Part shown: positions 1 to 7,614 of the stretch, piece by piece
How the letters are laid out: every line of letters begins with the position of its first letter
How positions within the stretch are numbered: position 1 is the first letter of the stretch
From: DATLXU01 sp035575515
Lineage (GTDB): Bacteria; Acidobacteriota; Blastocatellia; UBA7656
Reading direction: 5' to 3'
Assembly (NCBI GenBank): GCA_035575515.1
Contig: DATLXU010000017.1
Coordinates: 34,247-98,246 of the forward strand
Length of the DNA stretch: 64,000 nt
Position numbers and translations under genes: made by a program
Notes under the pieces: model-generated
Database searches by the model: none
What the model was told of the DNA's origin: nothing
Seen by the model: only the letters and a program-made list of their open reading frames with translations

Positions 1-1
1 C

Positions 2-112
2 ATAATCAATCATGGCAAATCGCAACGTATAAGCCGCGACGCGCTCGCTAAAACAATAAATGAAGCATTCAAGCAGCGCGGGTTCGCCGCCGCAGCGCAC
101 GAGGAAGATTGA
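2..112 (+). CDS. C-terminal fragment of an unidentified protein
   Basis: An open frame enters from the left edge and stops with TGA at 110-112, giving about 36 residues that end in AAAAHEED. The composition (Lys/Arg/Ala helix, then a short acidic tail) looks like a genuine protein C-terminus. The upstream part is outside the window, so no function can be given. Confidence 0.4.
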   Translation: MINHGKSQRISRDALAKTINEAFKQRGFAAAAHEED

Positions 113-130
113 GGGCGCACCTGCGAGTGA

Positions 131-160
131 CTTGAGATTTCAAGTTTGAGATTTCAAATC
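131..160. repeat. AT-rich palindromic repeat of the TTTGAAATTTCAAA type
   Basis: Two tandem copies of a GAGATTTCAA-like word form a small near-palindrome. A closely similar block lies inside the RNase P RNA gene (about 39045-39074) and a weaker one near 39193. It supplies the last codons and the stop of the neighbouring minus-strand ORF. Confidence 0.4.
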
Positions 161-358
161 ATCTTCAGCGTCGGGCCTGTACATTTCGATTCGATAGACG
201 TGAGAGATATAGCCGGTCTCAGGATTCATAATCGGCGTGATGCGATAAGTCTCTTCGCGCGCGACATAGCCCGCGGCTTCCATCTCAAGCACCTTGCGAT
301 GGAAGCCGTCCGAATCCCAATCCTCAATTATAATTGCGCTGCTCATCTCCGATATCAA
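140..358 (-). CDS. Hypothetical protein, 72 aa
   Basis: This is a small soluble protein with no signal peptide or membrane segment. It is rich in Glu, Met and Tyr, with a central AGYVAREETYR and a TGYISHVYRIEMY strand-like segment that suggest a compact alpha/beta fold. The start is the ATG at 358; no clear ribosome site was seen. The last codons lie in the AT-rich repeat at 131-160. I do not recognise a named family. The reading frame has plausible codon usage, but a short ORF this close to a repeat could be spurious. Confidence 0.5.
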   Translation of the reverse strand: MISEMSSAIIIEDWDSDGFHRKVLEMEAAGYVAREETYRITPIMNPETGYISHVYRIEMYRPDAEDDLKSQT

Positions 359-504
359 ACTCGATTCGATTTATATCACAATCGGAATCGCATGTCTCAG
401 CCCATTGAGATACTATGGGCGGCTGAAACAGTTTTCCTGAAAGCATCGTAACAAATCATAGCGCCGTTTAACGACCGACATAACCAAATACAACAGGAGG
501 CGAA

Positions 505-1032
505 ATGGCTGACCTTCGTTATCCAATCGGACAATTCAATCTCGAAGACGACCTTTTGACCAATCAACAGCGCGAGCAGTTTATCGTTCAGATAGTCGAA
601 ACGCCCGCGAGATTGCGCGAAGCCGTAAGAGGTCTCACCGATGAGCAACTCGACACGCCATATCGCCCGGGAGGATGGACCGTTCGGCAGGTCGTTCATC
701 ATGTGCCGGACAGTCATCTCAACAGCTACATTCGATTCAAGCTGGCGCTCACGGAAGATGAGCCTACGATAAAGCCTTATGACGAAGCGCAGTGGGCTGC
801 GTTAGTTGACTCAGAGCGCACGCCGATTGAAACTTCGCTTGCGCTGCTTGAGGCACTGCACGAGCGGTGGGTTGTGCTGCTGCGCTCGCTTGCGCCCGCA
901 GATTTCGAGCGCCGGTTTCGCCATCCCGAACGTGGCATTGTCTCTTTGAATAACAACCTCGCATTGTATGCGTGGCATGGCAGGCATCACGTCGCGCACA
1001 TCACTTCGCTCAGAGAGCGAACGGGCTGGTAG
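505..1032 (+). CDS. DinB/YfiT-family putative metal-dependent hydrolase (bacillithiol-transferase-like)
   Basis: This 175-residue cytoplasmic four-helix-bundle protein belongs to the DinB superfamily, YfiT/BstA branch, whose members bind a divalent metal through three His and act on thiol cofactors. Visible are the family N-terminus (LRYPIGQF), the PGGWTVRQVVHH segment with His66 as first ligand, and the C-terminal WHGRHHVAH segment with His161 and His165 as likely second and third ligands. The length matches the family. The start is set by an AGGAGG box about 5 nt before ATG 505. The true thiol substrate cannot be told from sequence. A second, distinct DinB protein lies at 45780. Confidence 0.9.
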   Translation: MADLRYPIGQFNLEDDLLTNQQREQFIVQIVETPARLREAVRGLTDEQLDTPYRPGGWTVRQVVHHVPDSHLNSYIRFKLALTEDEPTIKPYDEAQWAALVDSERTPIETSLALLEALHERWVVLLRSLAPADFERRFRHPERGIVSLNNNLALYAWHGRHHVAHITSLRERTGW

Positions 1033-1152
1033 CAAATTCGGGCAAAGCACGATGCACGAGCAGCAGGAAAAGCTGCAAAAATATTCTATCGCGCGGTTCA
1101 AATCATGCAGGCCGCCGTCGGGCTGTTATCCAGCCTTCAAGGAGTTTCAACT

Positions 1153-1827
1153 ATGCAGCGCACCATTCGCATCGCTTTCGCGTTAATCTTTCTGTCGCTT
1201 GTCACGTTGGCTATTCTGCCGGGCCGCTCTATCGCTCAACGGAACGACCGAAGAATACAGGATTGTGAAGACCCGGACGCGCGGCTTTTGTCGGCGCTCG
1301 ACGAATGCATCCAGCAACGATTCAAAGACATTGATTTCACGTTCGGCTATCGTCGCATCATCAGAGCAGGCGACACGCCGCACCGATTCAAGCCTGAAAA
1401 TGCTAAAGAGGTGCAGGCCGTAGGCGAGCTTGCGAAATCAAATCTGAAAGTCGTCTTTTATCTTGCGGGCCGCAGCGTGTTAGGCGCAAAACCGAGCGAG
1501 CCTGAGTTGACCGCGGGAAAATTGATTAAAGGCCCTGCGCTCATAACGCTGGCAAGCGAAATGTACGCAAACCTCCCTAAAGCATCAGAGCTATGGGACG
1601 AGAGCCGCAAAGCAATGCTGGCATTTGAGAAAACGAATCAATATGACTTCACTGTGGGCAAATGGAAATTTGCGGCGCGGGCGGTTCGCGCAAGCGAGCA
1701 GTCCTGTTTGGATTGCCACGTTTCAGGGGCGGCTTCACTCTTCCCTGTCAATTCGCAAGACGCGCAAAAAAGAACTCTGCGGCTGGGCGATCCGCTCGGC
1801 GTGGCGCTTTACGCTTACGAACGCTGA
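1153..1827 (+). CDS. Exported protein with one c-type heme motif
   Basis: A 224-residue protein with a Sec signal peptide (hydrophobic stretch about 6-22, cleavage probably after SIAQ) and a single CLDCH motif at 185-189. A covalently bound heme c in the periplasm is therefore likely. The region before the motif resembles one-heme sensor or electron-carrier domains of the DUF3365 type, but that is only an impression. The start is ATG 1153, preceded by AAGGAG; an in-frame ATG at 1105 lacks a ribosome site and would spoil the signal peptide. No cytochrome maturation genes are nearby. Confidence 0.75.
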   Translation: MQRTIRIAFALIFLSLVTLAILPGRSIAQRNDRRIQDCEDPDARLLSALDECIQQRFKDIDFTFGYRRIIRAGDTPHRFKPENAKEVQAVGELAKSNLKVVFYLAGRSVLGAKPSEPELTAGKLIKGPALITLASEMYANLPKASELWDESRKAMLAFEKTNQYDFTVGKWKFAARAVRASEQSCLDCHVSGAASLFPVNSQDAQKRTLRLGDPLGVALYAYER

Positions 1828-1841
1828 AGAAGGCAAAAATA

Positions 1842-1875
1842 AAAAGCGCGGGCCTATTTGCGCATCACCGCTTTT
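1842..1875. terminator. Putative bidirectional terminator
   Basis: A stem AAAAGCG/CGCTTTT encloses a 20-nt loop, with T-rich sequence on the plus-strand side and A-rich sequence on the other. It sits between two convergent genes that end at 1827 and 1904, where a shared terminator is expected. Confidence 0.5.
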
Positions 1876-1903
1876 CTTAATTTTGACTTTTACTTCTGCC
1901 CTG

Positions 1904-3247
1904 TCATTGAGGCGGGTTACTGCTTCCATACTTGGCGTTCATCGAATTCATTAATTCGGCTGCGCGAATCCTTGACATGGTCAGGTCGGCATCAATGCGC
2001 TTGCCGGTAGGTGTCAGTTGCAACAGGCCCAGCAACTCTCCTGTATCAGTTCCCTTTCGCTGGCTGCGCATAATTCCGATAAAAAAGTTCAGGGAATTGG
2101 CGGTACTCTTCGCCATCTCTGCCGTCGGCGCAAATCCCGTGATCGTCAGGCGCGCCTGTTTTTCATCAATGGAGAACTCAATCGTGTTTGAACTGAGTAT
2201 CGAGAGCGGCCCAAGCGCGTTCGTCTCGCCGAGATGCCATAATATCAGCACAGCGTTCTCATCAATTATTCGATTGCCCGATGGCTTGATTAGCTTGATG
2301 CTCGTTTTCGGTATCGAGCCGTCATCCGCGATTTTGAATCCAAGCATCACCGTTAGCTTCAACTCAGTCAGGCCAAGCTCGCCTTTTTGATACATAGTGT
2401 AGAGGCTGTGGATAATGTCCTTGATCGGCGCCTCGTTTATCTCGCCGAACTTCTTTGGAGCAGGTGGTTCTTCAGCTTTATTTTCCTCTTCGGGCGCTTT
2501 TGCTAACGCTGCTTGTTCCTTCTCCAATCTTTCCCTTTCCCGCTTCTCGCGCTCTTCTATTTCACGCTGGTGGCGCTTGCGCAACTCGATCAACTGGTCG
2601 AGAGGCATCGGCTCCGCTCCGAGGTCAGCAGTGAGCGTCACGGGATCGTAGTACAGCGGCCCAAGTATCTCCGACGGATTCAAATGCCTATATGGCTTGT
2701 TGACTATCCTGTAGCCAAGATATTGGCCTATCAAAGCCATGAATCCAAGATATAAGAGCAGCAAGGCATGAACGATTCCAGATGCGGCGAGCAGAGGCTT
2801 GAGCGAGCCGCGACGCACGGGTTTCTTTTTATCAACCGGCGTCGCGTCAGCGATGAATTCGAGGCTGTGATCGGCTGGCTCGTAGATGTACCCGGCGAAC
2901 GTCTTGTTAGACGAAAATGCAGCGCGCAAAGTTTGAAGCGGCTGAGTCGCTAGATTCTTCAATGCATCGCGCGTCTTGCGCACAAGGCTCAGCGGCAGCC
3001 AATCTTCTATGCGATCAGGCAAAAACGCAATTCGCAAATAGGCCGCAGGACCGGTTGCGACTTCGGCGGCCAGTTCGCGAAGCTGTCTTGCGAGCCTTCC
3101 CACGAGCGTGCTTTGAGGCAAGAGCGAAAATATAGCTGTATCGTGTTGCACTTTCGTTGTGTGATTCAAAACTTGCATAACTGATTTATTGTCAGCGCGC
3201 GTTTCGCCTGAGCCGCCGACTCGAATCTCCAACCCTTCTTTTATCAT
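1904..3247 (-). CDS. TonB/TolA-like single-pass membrane protein
   Basis: A 447-residue protein. Residues 1-145 are soluble; one membrane helix lies around 150-178 (HALLLLYLGFMALIG); then a long charged Glu/Arg/Lys coiled-coil (about 230-265) leads to a C-terminal domain. Around residues 305-345 the C-terminal part shows a TonB/TolA C-terminal-like pattern (FKIADDGSIPKTSIKLIK, then an Asn/Ala-Val helix). It could be an energy-transduction or envelope-spanning protein, by inference only. No ExbB/ExbD genes are adjacent and the cytoplasmic part is much longer than in TonB. The start is uncertain: ATG 3247 has no clear ribosome site, and Met24 (3178) is an alternative. Confidence 0.65.
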   Translation of the reverse strand: MIKEGLEIRVGGSGETRADNKSVMQVLNHTTKVQHDTAIFSLLPQSTLVGRLARQLRELAAEVATGPAAYLRIAFLPDRIEDWLPLSLVRKTRDALKNLATQPLQTLRAAFSSNKTFAGYIYEPADHSLEFIADATPVDKKKPVRRGSLKPLLAASGIVHALLLLYLGFMALIGQYLGYRIVNKPYRHLNPSEILGPLYYDPVTLTADLGAEPMPLDQLIELRKRHQREIEEREKRERERLEKEQAALAKAPEEENKAEEPPAPKKFGEINEAPIKDIIHSLYTMYQKGELGLTELKLTVMLGFKIADDGSIPKTSIKLIKPSGNRIIDENAVLILWHLGETNALGPLSILSSNTIEFSIDEKQARLTITGFAPTAEMAKSTANSLNFFIGIMRSQRKGTDTGELLGLLQLTPTGKRIDADLTMSRIRAAELMNSMNAKYGSSNPPQ

Positions 3248-3497
3248 TTTACAATACGCAGCGCGGGAATTAAAAAGTGCAAAAACTGTTTTCAGATTCC
3301 TGGCGCTGCAAAAATTTTAGAGCATCCCGCGCAGGAGAAATTTTTTCCTTCGCCGTCTGCTTTATGTATCTCAAGCTGCGGCTGATTGCATATTCAATCT
3401 TTACATTTTCAATACTCCCATCGCCCTTGGGGCAAACGACTGCTTTGACGAGAAATCAGCTCGGCAGGTTGTATGCGCGATGCATTGGCCTGATGAC

Positions 3498-4619
3498 TTA
3501 CGCTTCTTCGCTGGAAAATATCTTAAAGAAATCCTCGACCGAAGCTGGCGGAACTTTCGCAACCGCTAGATTCTCTTCTACGTGAGGGCGCTGGCTCATC
3601 CCAACGAGCGCAGTCGTCACGCCCGGAGTCGAGCGCACAAACTGAATGGCGCGCTGCGCATCGGTCTTAAGTCCCGTGAGAGCTTCGCCGATAAAAGGCG
3701 GAAGGTTCTGCGCCAGCTTCGCCTGAAGAATTGACGCGCTGCACATCACGGTTATGCCGAGTCGGCCCGCAGCCATCAGCGCCGAAAGCTGCTCGCCATC
3801 AACCGTCTGATTCGCTTCCGTGATCGCTTCAGGCATCGCGAGATTGTAAGGCAACTGAATCACGCGGAAGTGATGACGCTCGCCTGCAACTTCGCGCGCG
3901 ATCTTTTCAATCCCCGCAAGCGAAAGATACCCGCGCGTATTCGGCGGCTGGCGATAGCCGTTCCACGTCGCTGTCCCATAAAGGCCGATGCGCCCGTCGG
4001 CGACGGCTCGCTCAAGAAACTCGAACGCCGCGCGCAGTCGCCTGTCGAATTCATCGCCGCTCACGGCCTGAAACTGACTCTCAGGATTATGAACGTAATA
4101 GATGTCTATGCGCTCGAGGCCGAGATTTTCGAGGCTGCGGTTCAGTTGATCTTCAAGGTAAGAGGGAGACATGCAGTGGCTCCCGCCGACTATATCTTCC
4201 GGGCGAGCCACGCCATTGTTTATCAGATTTTCCATTATCCACTGGCGAGCGTCGCGCGGCGGCTCGTCTTCAAACGGGATGAATCCGCCTTTCGTTGCGA
4301 CGATGATCTCATCGCGCGCGGCCTTGCCCGCGTCGAACACCTGCTTGAGCGCCTGACCTATTGCGCGCTCGCTGCGCTGGAAGCGATAGTTGATTGCCGA
4401 ATCAATGACGTTTGAACCAAGCTCGACTGCGCGCTTGATGGCTTCGATGTACATGCGGTCGGTGCGCTCGTCCCAGTGGCCTAAGTACGTGCCAATCCCT
4501 ACCGACGAAAAGCACAATTCTTCCTGCTTGCGAAAATGGCCGCTCGCCACGCCTGAAGCGATAAGCCTGTCGGCATATCTGCGAGTCCCTTCAGCGGTCG
4601 CGCCCGTCGCGCTGCTCAT
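3498..4619 (-). CDS. Aldo/keto reductase
   Basis: A 373-residue NAD(P)H-dependent oxidoreductase of the aldo/keto reductase TIM-barrel family, acting on carbonyl or sugar substrates in the cytoplasm. The catalytic tetrad is readable: Asp and Tyr in NVIDSAINYRFQRSE, Lys in IIVATKGGF and His in IDIYYVHNPE. A C-terminal cofactor-binding segment follows (RSTPGVTTALVGMS). The start is ATG 4619, preceded by AAAGGAGG; a longer frame upstream begins before this ribosome site and is unlikely. The protein is somewhat longer than the typical 320 residues because of an extended N-terminus. The substrate is unknown and no pathway partners are adjacent. Confidence 0.92.
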   Translation of the reverse strand: MSSATGATAEGTRRYADRLIASGVASGHFRKQEELCFSSVGIGTYLGHWDERTDRMYIEAIKRAVELGSNVIDSAINYRFQRSERAIGQALKQVFDAGKAARDEIIVATKGGFIPFEDEPPRDARQWIMENLINNGVARPEDIVGGSHCMSPSYLEDQLNRSLENLGLERIDIYYVHNPESQFQAVSGDEFDRRLRAAFEFLERAVADGRIGLYGTATWNGYRQPPNTRGYLSLAGIEKIAREVAGERHHFRVIQLPYNLAMPEAITEANQTVDGEQLSALMAAGRLGITVMCSASILQAKLAQNLPPFIGEALTGLKTDAQRAIQFVRSTPGVTTALVGMSQRPHVEENLAVAKVPPASVEDFFKIFSSEEA

Positions 4620-4663
4620 GCTGCCTCCTTTCATTCGCGCAGGATTGTACCACAATCAGGGGG

Positions 4664-4805
4664 CAGGGGAGGATGAAGGCGGAAGGATGAAACAACGCGA
4701 AGATGGGGGGACGCGGGGACACGGCGATAAATACGAAACAATCCCCGTCTCCGCGTCGCCCCTTCGCCGCTTCACTTTTTATCCTTTCCTGCCCCTCGAC
4801 TCCCG
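4664..4805. repeat. Imperfect long palindrome built from G/A-rich words
   Basis: The left arm (GGGGCAGGGGAGGATGAAGG onward) and right arm (ending CTTTCCTGCCCC) are roughly reverse-complementary. A core of GACGCGGGGAC faces GTCTCCGCGTC. The right end enters the last codons of the Nudix gene. It resembles the other low-complexity palindromes at 25525, 39135 and 44768. Confidence 0.6.
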
Positions 4806-5252
4806 ACACTTGACCCCTGCAATCATCTCACGCGCTCGCTCGACCACTCGCTTCTCGCTTGCGAACGCGAGCATCTCTATCGCTTCACTTATTTTCACCC
4901 ACCGTGCTTCGTTCACTTCGTGGTCGTGGTCGCGCACGTCGCCCGATTCGTAGCGCAGCAGGTACAGATAAACGAATTTATGAAATCGCACGCGGCGACC
5001 TCGATCTTTTGAAACGTACCAGTATTCGATTTTATCTATAAGCTCGACGAGCGATGTTTCGATGCCGGCTTCTTCGCGCACTTCGCGAAGCGCAGCAGCT
5101 TCGGTTGATTCGTTGCGGTCAACAAGTCCTTTCGGCAACTGCCAACGGTTGGCTTTGCCTACGTTGATGATTGCAACTTCTATCGCGCGCCCTCGCTTGC
5201 GAAAAGCCACGCCGCCAGCCGAGATTTGCACGCGGGTCGGTATCGTGCTCAT
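4779..5252 (-). CDS. Nudix hydrolase
   Basis: A 157-residue Nudix pyrophosphohydrolase that would cleave a nucleoside diphosphate linked to another group. The Nudix box is complete: Gly at GLVDRNESTEA, then REVREEAGIE, matching GX5EX7REUXEEXGU. The WQLPKG strand before it and the short length resemble MutT or Ap4A/diadenosine hydrolase-like members; the substrate cannot be assigned. The last residues (CRESRGRKG) are encoded by the right arm of a palindromic repeat, so the C-terminus may have been extended by the repeat. The gene is divergent from the lactate permease. Confidence 0.9.
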   Translation of the reverse strand: MSTIPTRVQISAGGVAFRKRGRAIEVAIINVGKANRWQLPKGLVDRNESTEAAALREVREEAGIETSLVELIDKIEYWYVSKDRGRRVRFHKFVYLYLLRYESGDVRDHDHEVNEARWVKISEAIEMLAFASEKRVVERAREMIAGVKCRESRGRKG

Positions 5253-5296
5253 TCAAACCTTCAAGCGGGATTTATCCGTCGGAAAGAATAACCCAT

Positions 5297-5323
5297 TTGC
5301 AGTCCTTACGATTTAGTTATAAT
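5297..5323 (+). promoter_or_regulatory. Putative sigma70 promoter of the lactate permease gene
   Basis: A perfect TATAAT lies at 5318-5323 with TTTGCA/TTGCAG about 15-16 nt upstream, 37 nt before the ATG at 5361. Confidence 0.5.
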
Positions 5324-5360
5324 CTGGCTCACCTAAATATTCCAAACCGATTGAGCGCGT

Positions 5361-7103
5361 ATGACCTGGACACAAGTCTATGACCCGTTCGGCGCGTGGT
5401 GGCTCTCAACTATCGTCGCAGCATTGCCCGTCGTCGTGCTATTGGCGCTTTTGGCAGTCTTTCGCGTCAAGCCGCATTGGGCCGCGATGGCCGGAGCCGC
5501 AACAGCGCTTCTAGCGGCGAGCTTCGCCTTCGGCATGCCGCTGTCGCTTTCCGCAGCGAGCCTCGCTTACGGCGCGGCGTTCGGCCTTCTGAAGATAGCG
5601 TGGATAGTCGTCGCCGCAGTCTTTCTCTACGACATAACGGTTCACACGGGCCAGTTCGAAATAATGAAATCATCCGTCGCGGCAATCACCGCAGACCGCC
5701 GTCTTCAGGCATTGCTTGTCGCCTTCTGTTTCGGCGCGCTGATCGAAGGCGCGGCAGGATTTGGCGCGCCCGTCGCCATCGCGGGCGCGTTTATGATAGG
5801 GCTTGGCTTCAAACCATTTCACGCGGCGGCCCTTAATCTCATAGCCAACACCGCGCCCGTCGCGTGGGGAGCAATTGGCACGCCTGTTCACACGCTCGCG
5901 GCTGTCTCGGGTCTCCCGGAAGCAGACCTCAACGCGATGATAGGCCGCATACTTCCCTTCACCGCCGTAATAGTTCCTCTCTGGTTGGTGCGCGCGATGG
6001 TCAATTGGCGAGAGACGTTCGATGTGCTGCCTGCAATACTCGTTGTCGGCGTGTCGTTCGCCGTCACTCAATTCGTCTGGTCGAATTTCATAGACAGCAA
6101 TCTCGTTGACATCGCAAGCGGCACAGTGTCGCTCATCGCAACGATAATCTTTTTACGATTCTGGCAGCCGCGCCAGGTGTGGCGATTCAAAGACGACGAA
6201 GCGATTGAACCAGAGCGAGCGCGCGTGGCGGCGACCGTAAGCGTCGTTGATGGAAACCAACCCGATGGCGCGAGGCTCGCGGCGCGCTCTCACACGAAAG
6301 CGCAAATCGCTCGCGCGTGGATGCCGTTTGCGATACTCGCGCTGTTCGTTCTGCTGTGGGGATTGCCCTTTGTAAAAAACGCGATGAACAAGTGGACGAC
6401 TCCGGCTTACGCAGTCACATTGCCCGACGGCAAGCCGCGACCCGGCCCGCCCGGCTGGGATTTTCCGCTGCTGCACAATGCCGTTTCGCGCGCCGCGCCC
6501 GTAGTTGAGCGGCCCACGCCGGAAGCGGCTCGTTACGATTTCAACTGGCTGTCGGCTACGGGCACGGGATGCTTTCTCGCTGCAATAGTCGCAGGTTTGT
6601 CGTTGGGAGTTGCCCCGCGCGAGCTTTTAAGAATCTTCTGGCGCACGCTCGTTCGCATGCGATTTGCTGTGCTTGCAATTTCGTTCATGCTTGGACTCGG
6701 TTACGTTACTCGCTATTCGGGAATGGATGCCGTGTTGGGACTGGCGTTCACGCGAACAGGTTGGATGTTCCCGTTCTTCGGGACGTTTTTAGGATGGCTT
6801 GGCGTTGCGCTCACGGGCAGCGACACTTCATCGAACGCGCTGTTCGGAGGCTTGCAGCGAATTACAGCCGAGCAGCTTCGCCTGAGTCCCGTCCTGATGT
6901 GCGCGGCAAACAGCGCGGGCGGCGTGATGGGCAAGATGATCGACGCGCAATCAATCGTCGTGGCGACGGCGGCGACAAATCAAGTCGGCAATGAAGGAAT
7001 CATTTTCAGATTCGTGCTGTGGCATTCAATCGCGCTCGCCGCAATAGTCGGCCTCATCGTGATGGCTTACGCTTATCTGTTCGCTGGCGCGGTCCCGCAT
7101 TAA
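5361..7103 (+). CDS. lldP: L-lactate permease (LctP family)
   Basis: A 580-residue polytopic inner-membrane protein with 12 or more hydrophobic segments, matching the lactate permease family that imports lactate and glycolate by proton symport. The diagnostic opening WWLSTIVAALPVVVLL, the LIEGAAGFGAPVAIAGAF segment and the later ALTGSDTSSNALFGGLQ segment are typical of LctP. Residues about 275-390 form a long hydrophilic loop that includes a KPRPGPPGW segment. No lactate dehydrogenase is adjacent, so it stands alone. It has its own promoter (5297-5323). A perfect palindrome lies 60 nt after the stop. Confidence 0.93.
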   Translation: MTWTQVYDPFGAWWLSTIVAALPVVVLLALLAVFRVKPHWAAMAGAATALLAASFAFGMPLSLSAASLAYGAAFGLLKIAWIVVAAVFLYDITVHTGQFEIMKSSVAAITADRRLQALLVAFCFGALIEGAAGFGAPVAIAGAFMIGLGFKPFHAAALNLIANTAPVAWGAIGTPVHTLAAVSGLPEADLNAMIGRILPFTAVIVPLWLVRAMVNWRETFDVLPAILVVGVSFAVTQFVWSNFIDSNLVDIASGTVSLIATIIFLRFWQPRQVWRFKDDEAIEPERARVAATVSVVDGNQPDGARLAARSHTKAQIARAWMPFAILALFVLLWGLPFVKNAMNKWTTPAYAVTLPDGKPRPGPPGWDFPLLHNAVSRAAPVVERPTPEAARYDFNWLSATGTGCFLAAIVAGLSLGVAPRELLRIFWRTLVRMRFAVLAISFMLGLGYVTRYSGMDAVLGLAFTRTGWMFPFFGTFLGWLGVALTGSDTSSNALFGGLQRITAEQLRLSPVLMCAANSAGGVMGKMIDAQSIVVATAATNQVGNEGIIFRFVLWHSIALAAIVGLIVMAYAYLFAGAVPH

Positions 7104-7614
7104 ATGCCGCTTGTTTTATCCTGAATCAAAACCTCGGCGCGGGTGATTCAGCATGAAACACGGGCGTGGAATAATTATTCCACGCGATTTGATAACCCCG
7201 CTTTTTTTTCGAGCGTTTATTATCTTTTCGATTGAGGGCACGATCTTTGCTCCACGTCTGTCTGACGTAACCGCGCTCATGGCCCTGAGCGTTCAGTAGT
7301 ACATTTATTGAATGTGAAGGGAGCCTGAGCTAACACCTAAAGCAGCCGCCTCGCTGATTCAGGAAACTCAGTTCACGTACCGCTGAAGACACTCGCCAAC
7401 CGGCTTACGGCTGGCGCAAGGGGTTTCTGCGTTCGGTATATCAGCAGGCGTCTGTGGTGTATCGGTATCCTTGTGTTCCCTTCCATTCAAAACTAATTCT
7501 GTGTGGTTCAAAGCCATGTGCCTTGCAGCCAGTGTTTTCAATCATAAAGGCTTAACCTATAGGTTTTTGCCGCTACAACAAAGCTTCTAAATTCAGCCAA
7601 GGAGTGTAAGGAGA
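7104..7614 (+). other. 511-nt intergenic leader of the multicopper oxidase gene
   Basis: No gene is visible. It contains a perfect 22-bp palindrome (7164-7185), a poly-T run (7202-7209) and a hairpin CGCCA/TGGCG around 7393-7416. I tried to match cobalamin, manganese, c-di-GMP and molybdenum-cofactor riboswitches and could not. AAGGAG lies just before ATG 7615. Confidence 0.5.
7164..7185. promoter_or_regulatory. Perfect 22-bp palindrome, candidate operator
   Basis: The two 11-nt half sites GCGTGGAATAA and TTATTCCACGC meet without a spacer, which favours a protein-binding dyad over an RNA hairpin. It lies 430 nt upstream of the multicopper oxidase gene and 60 nt downstream of the lactate permease gene, so it may serve the former. 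Confidence 0.5.

Noticed and set aside
7321..7440. A known riboswitch class in the oxidase leader
   Set aside because: The invariant cores of cobalamin, Mn2+ (yybP), c-di-GMP and Moco riboswitches were looked for and not found.
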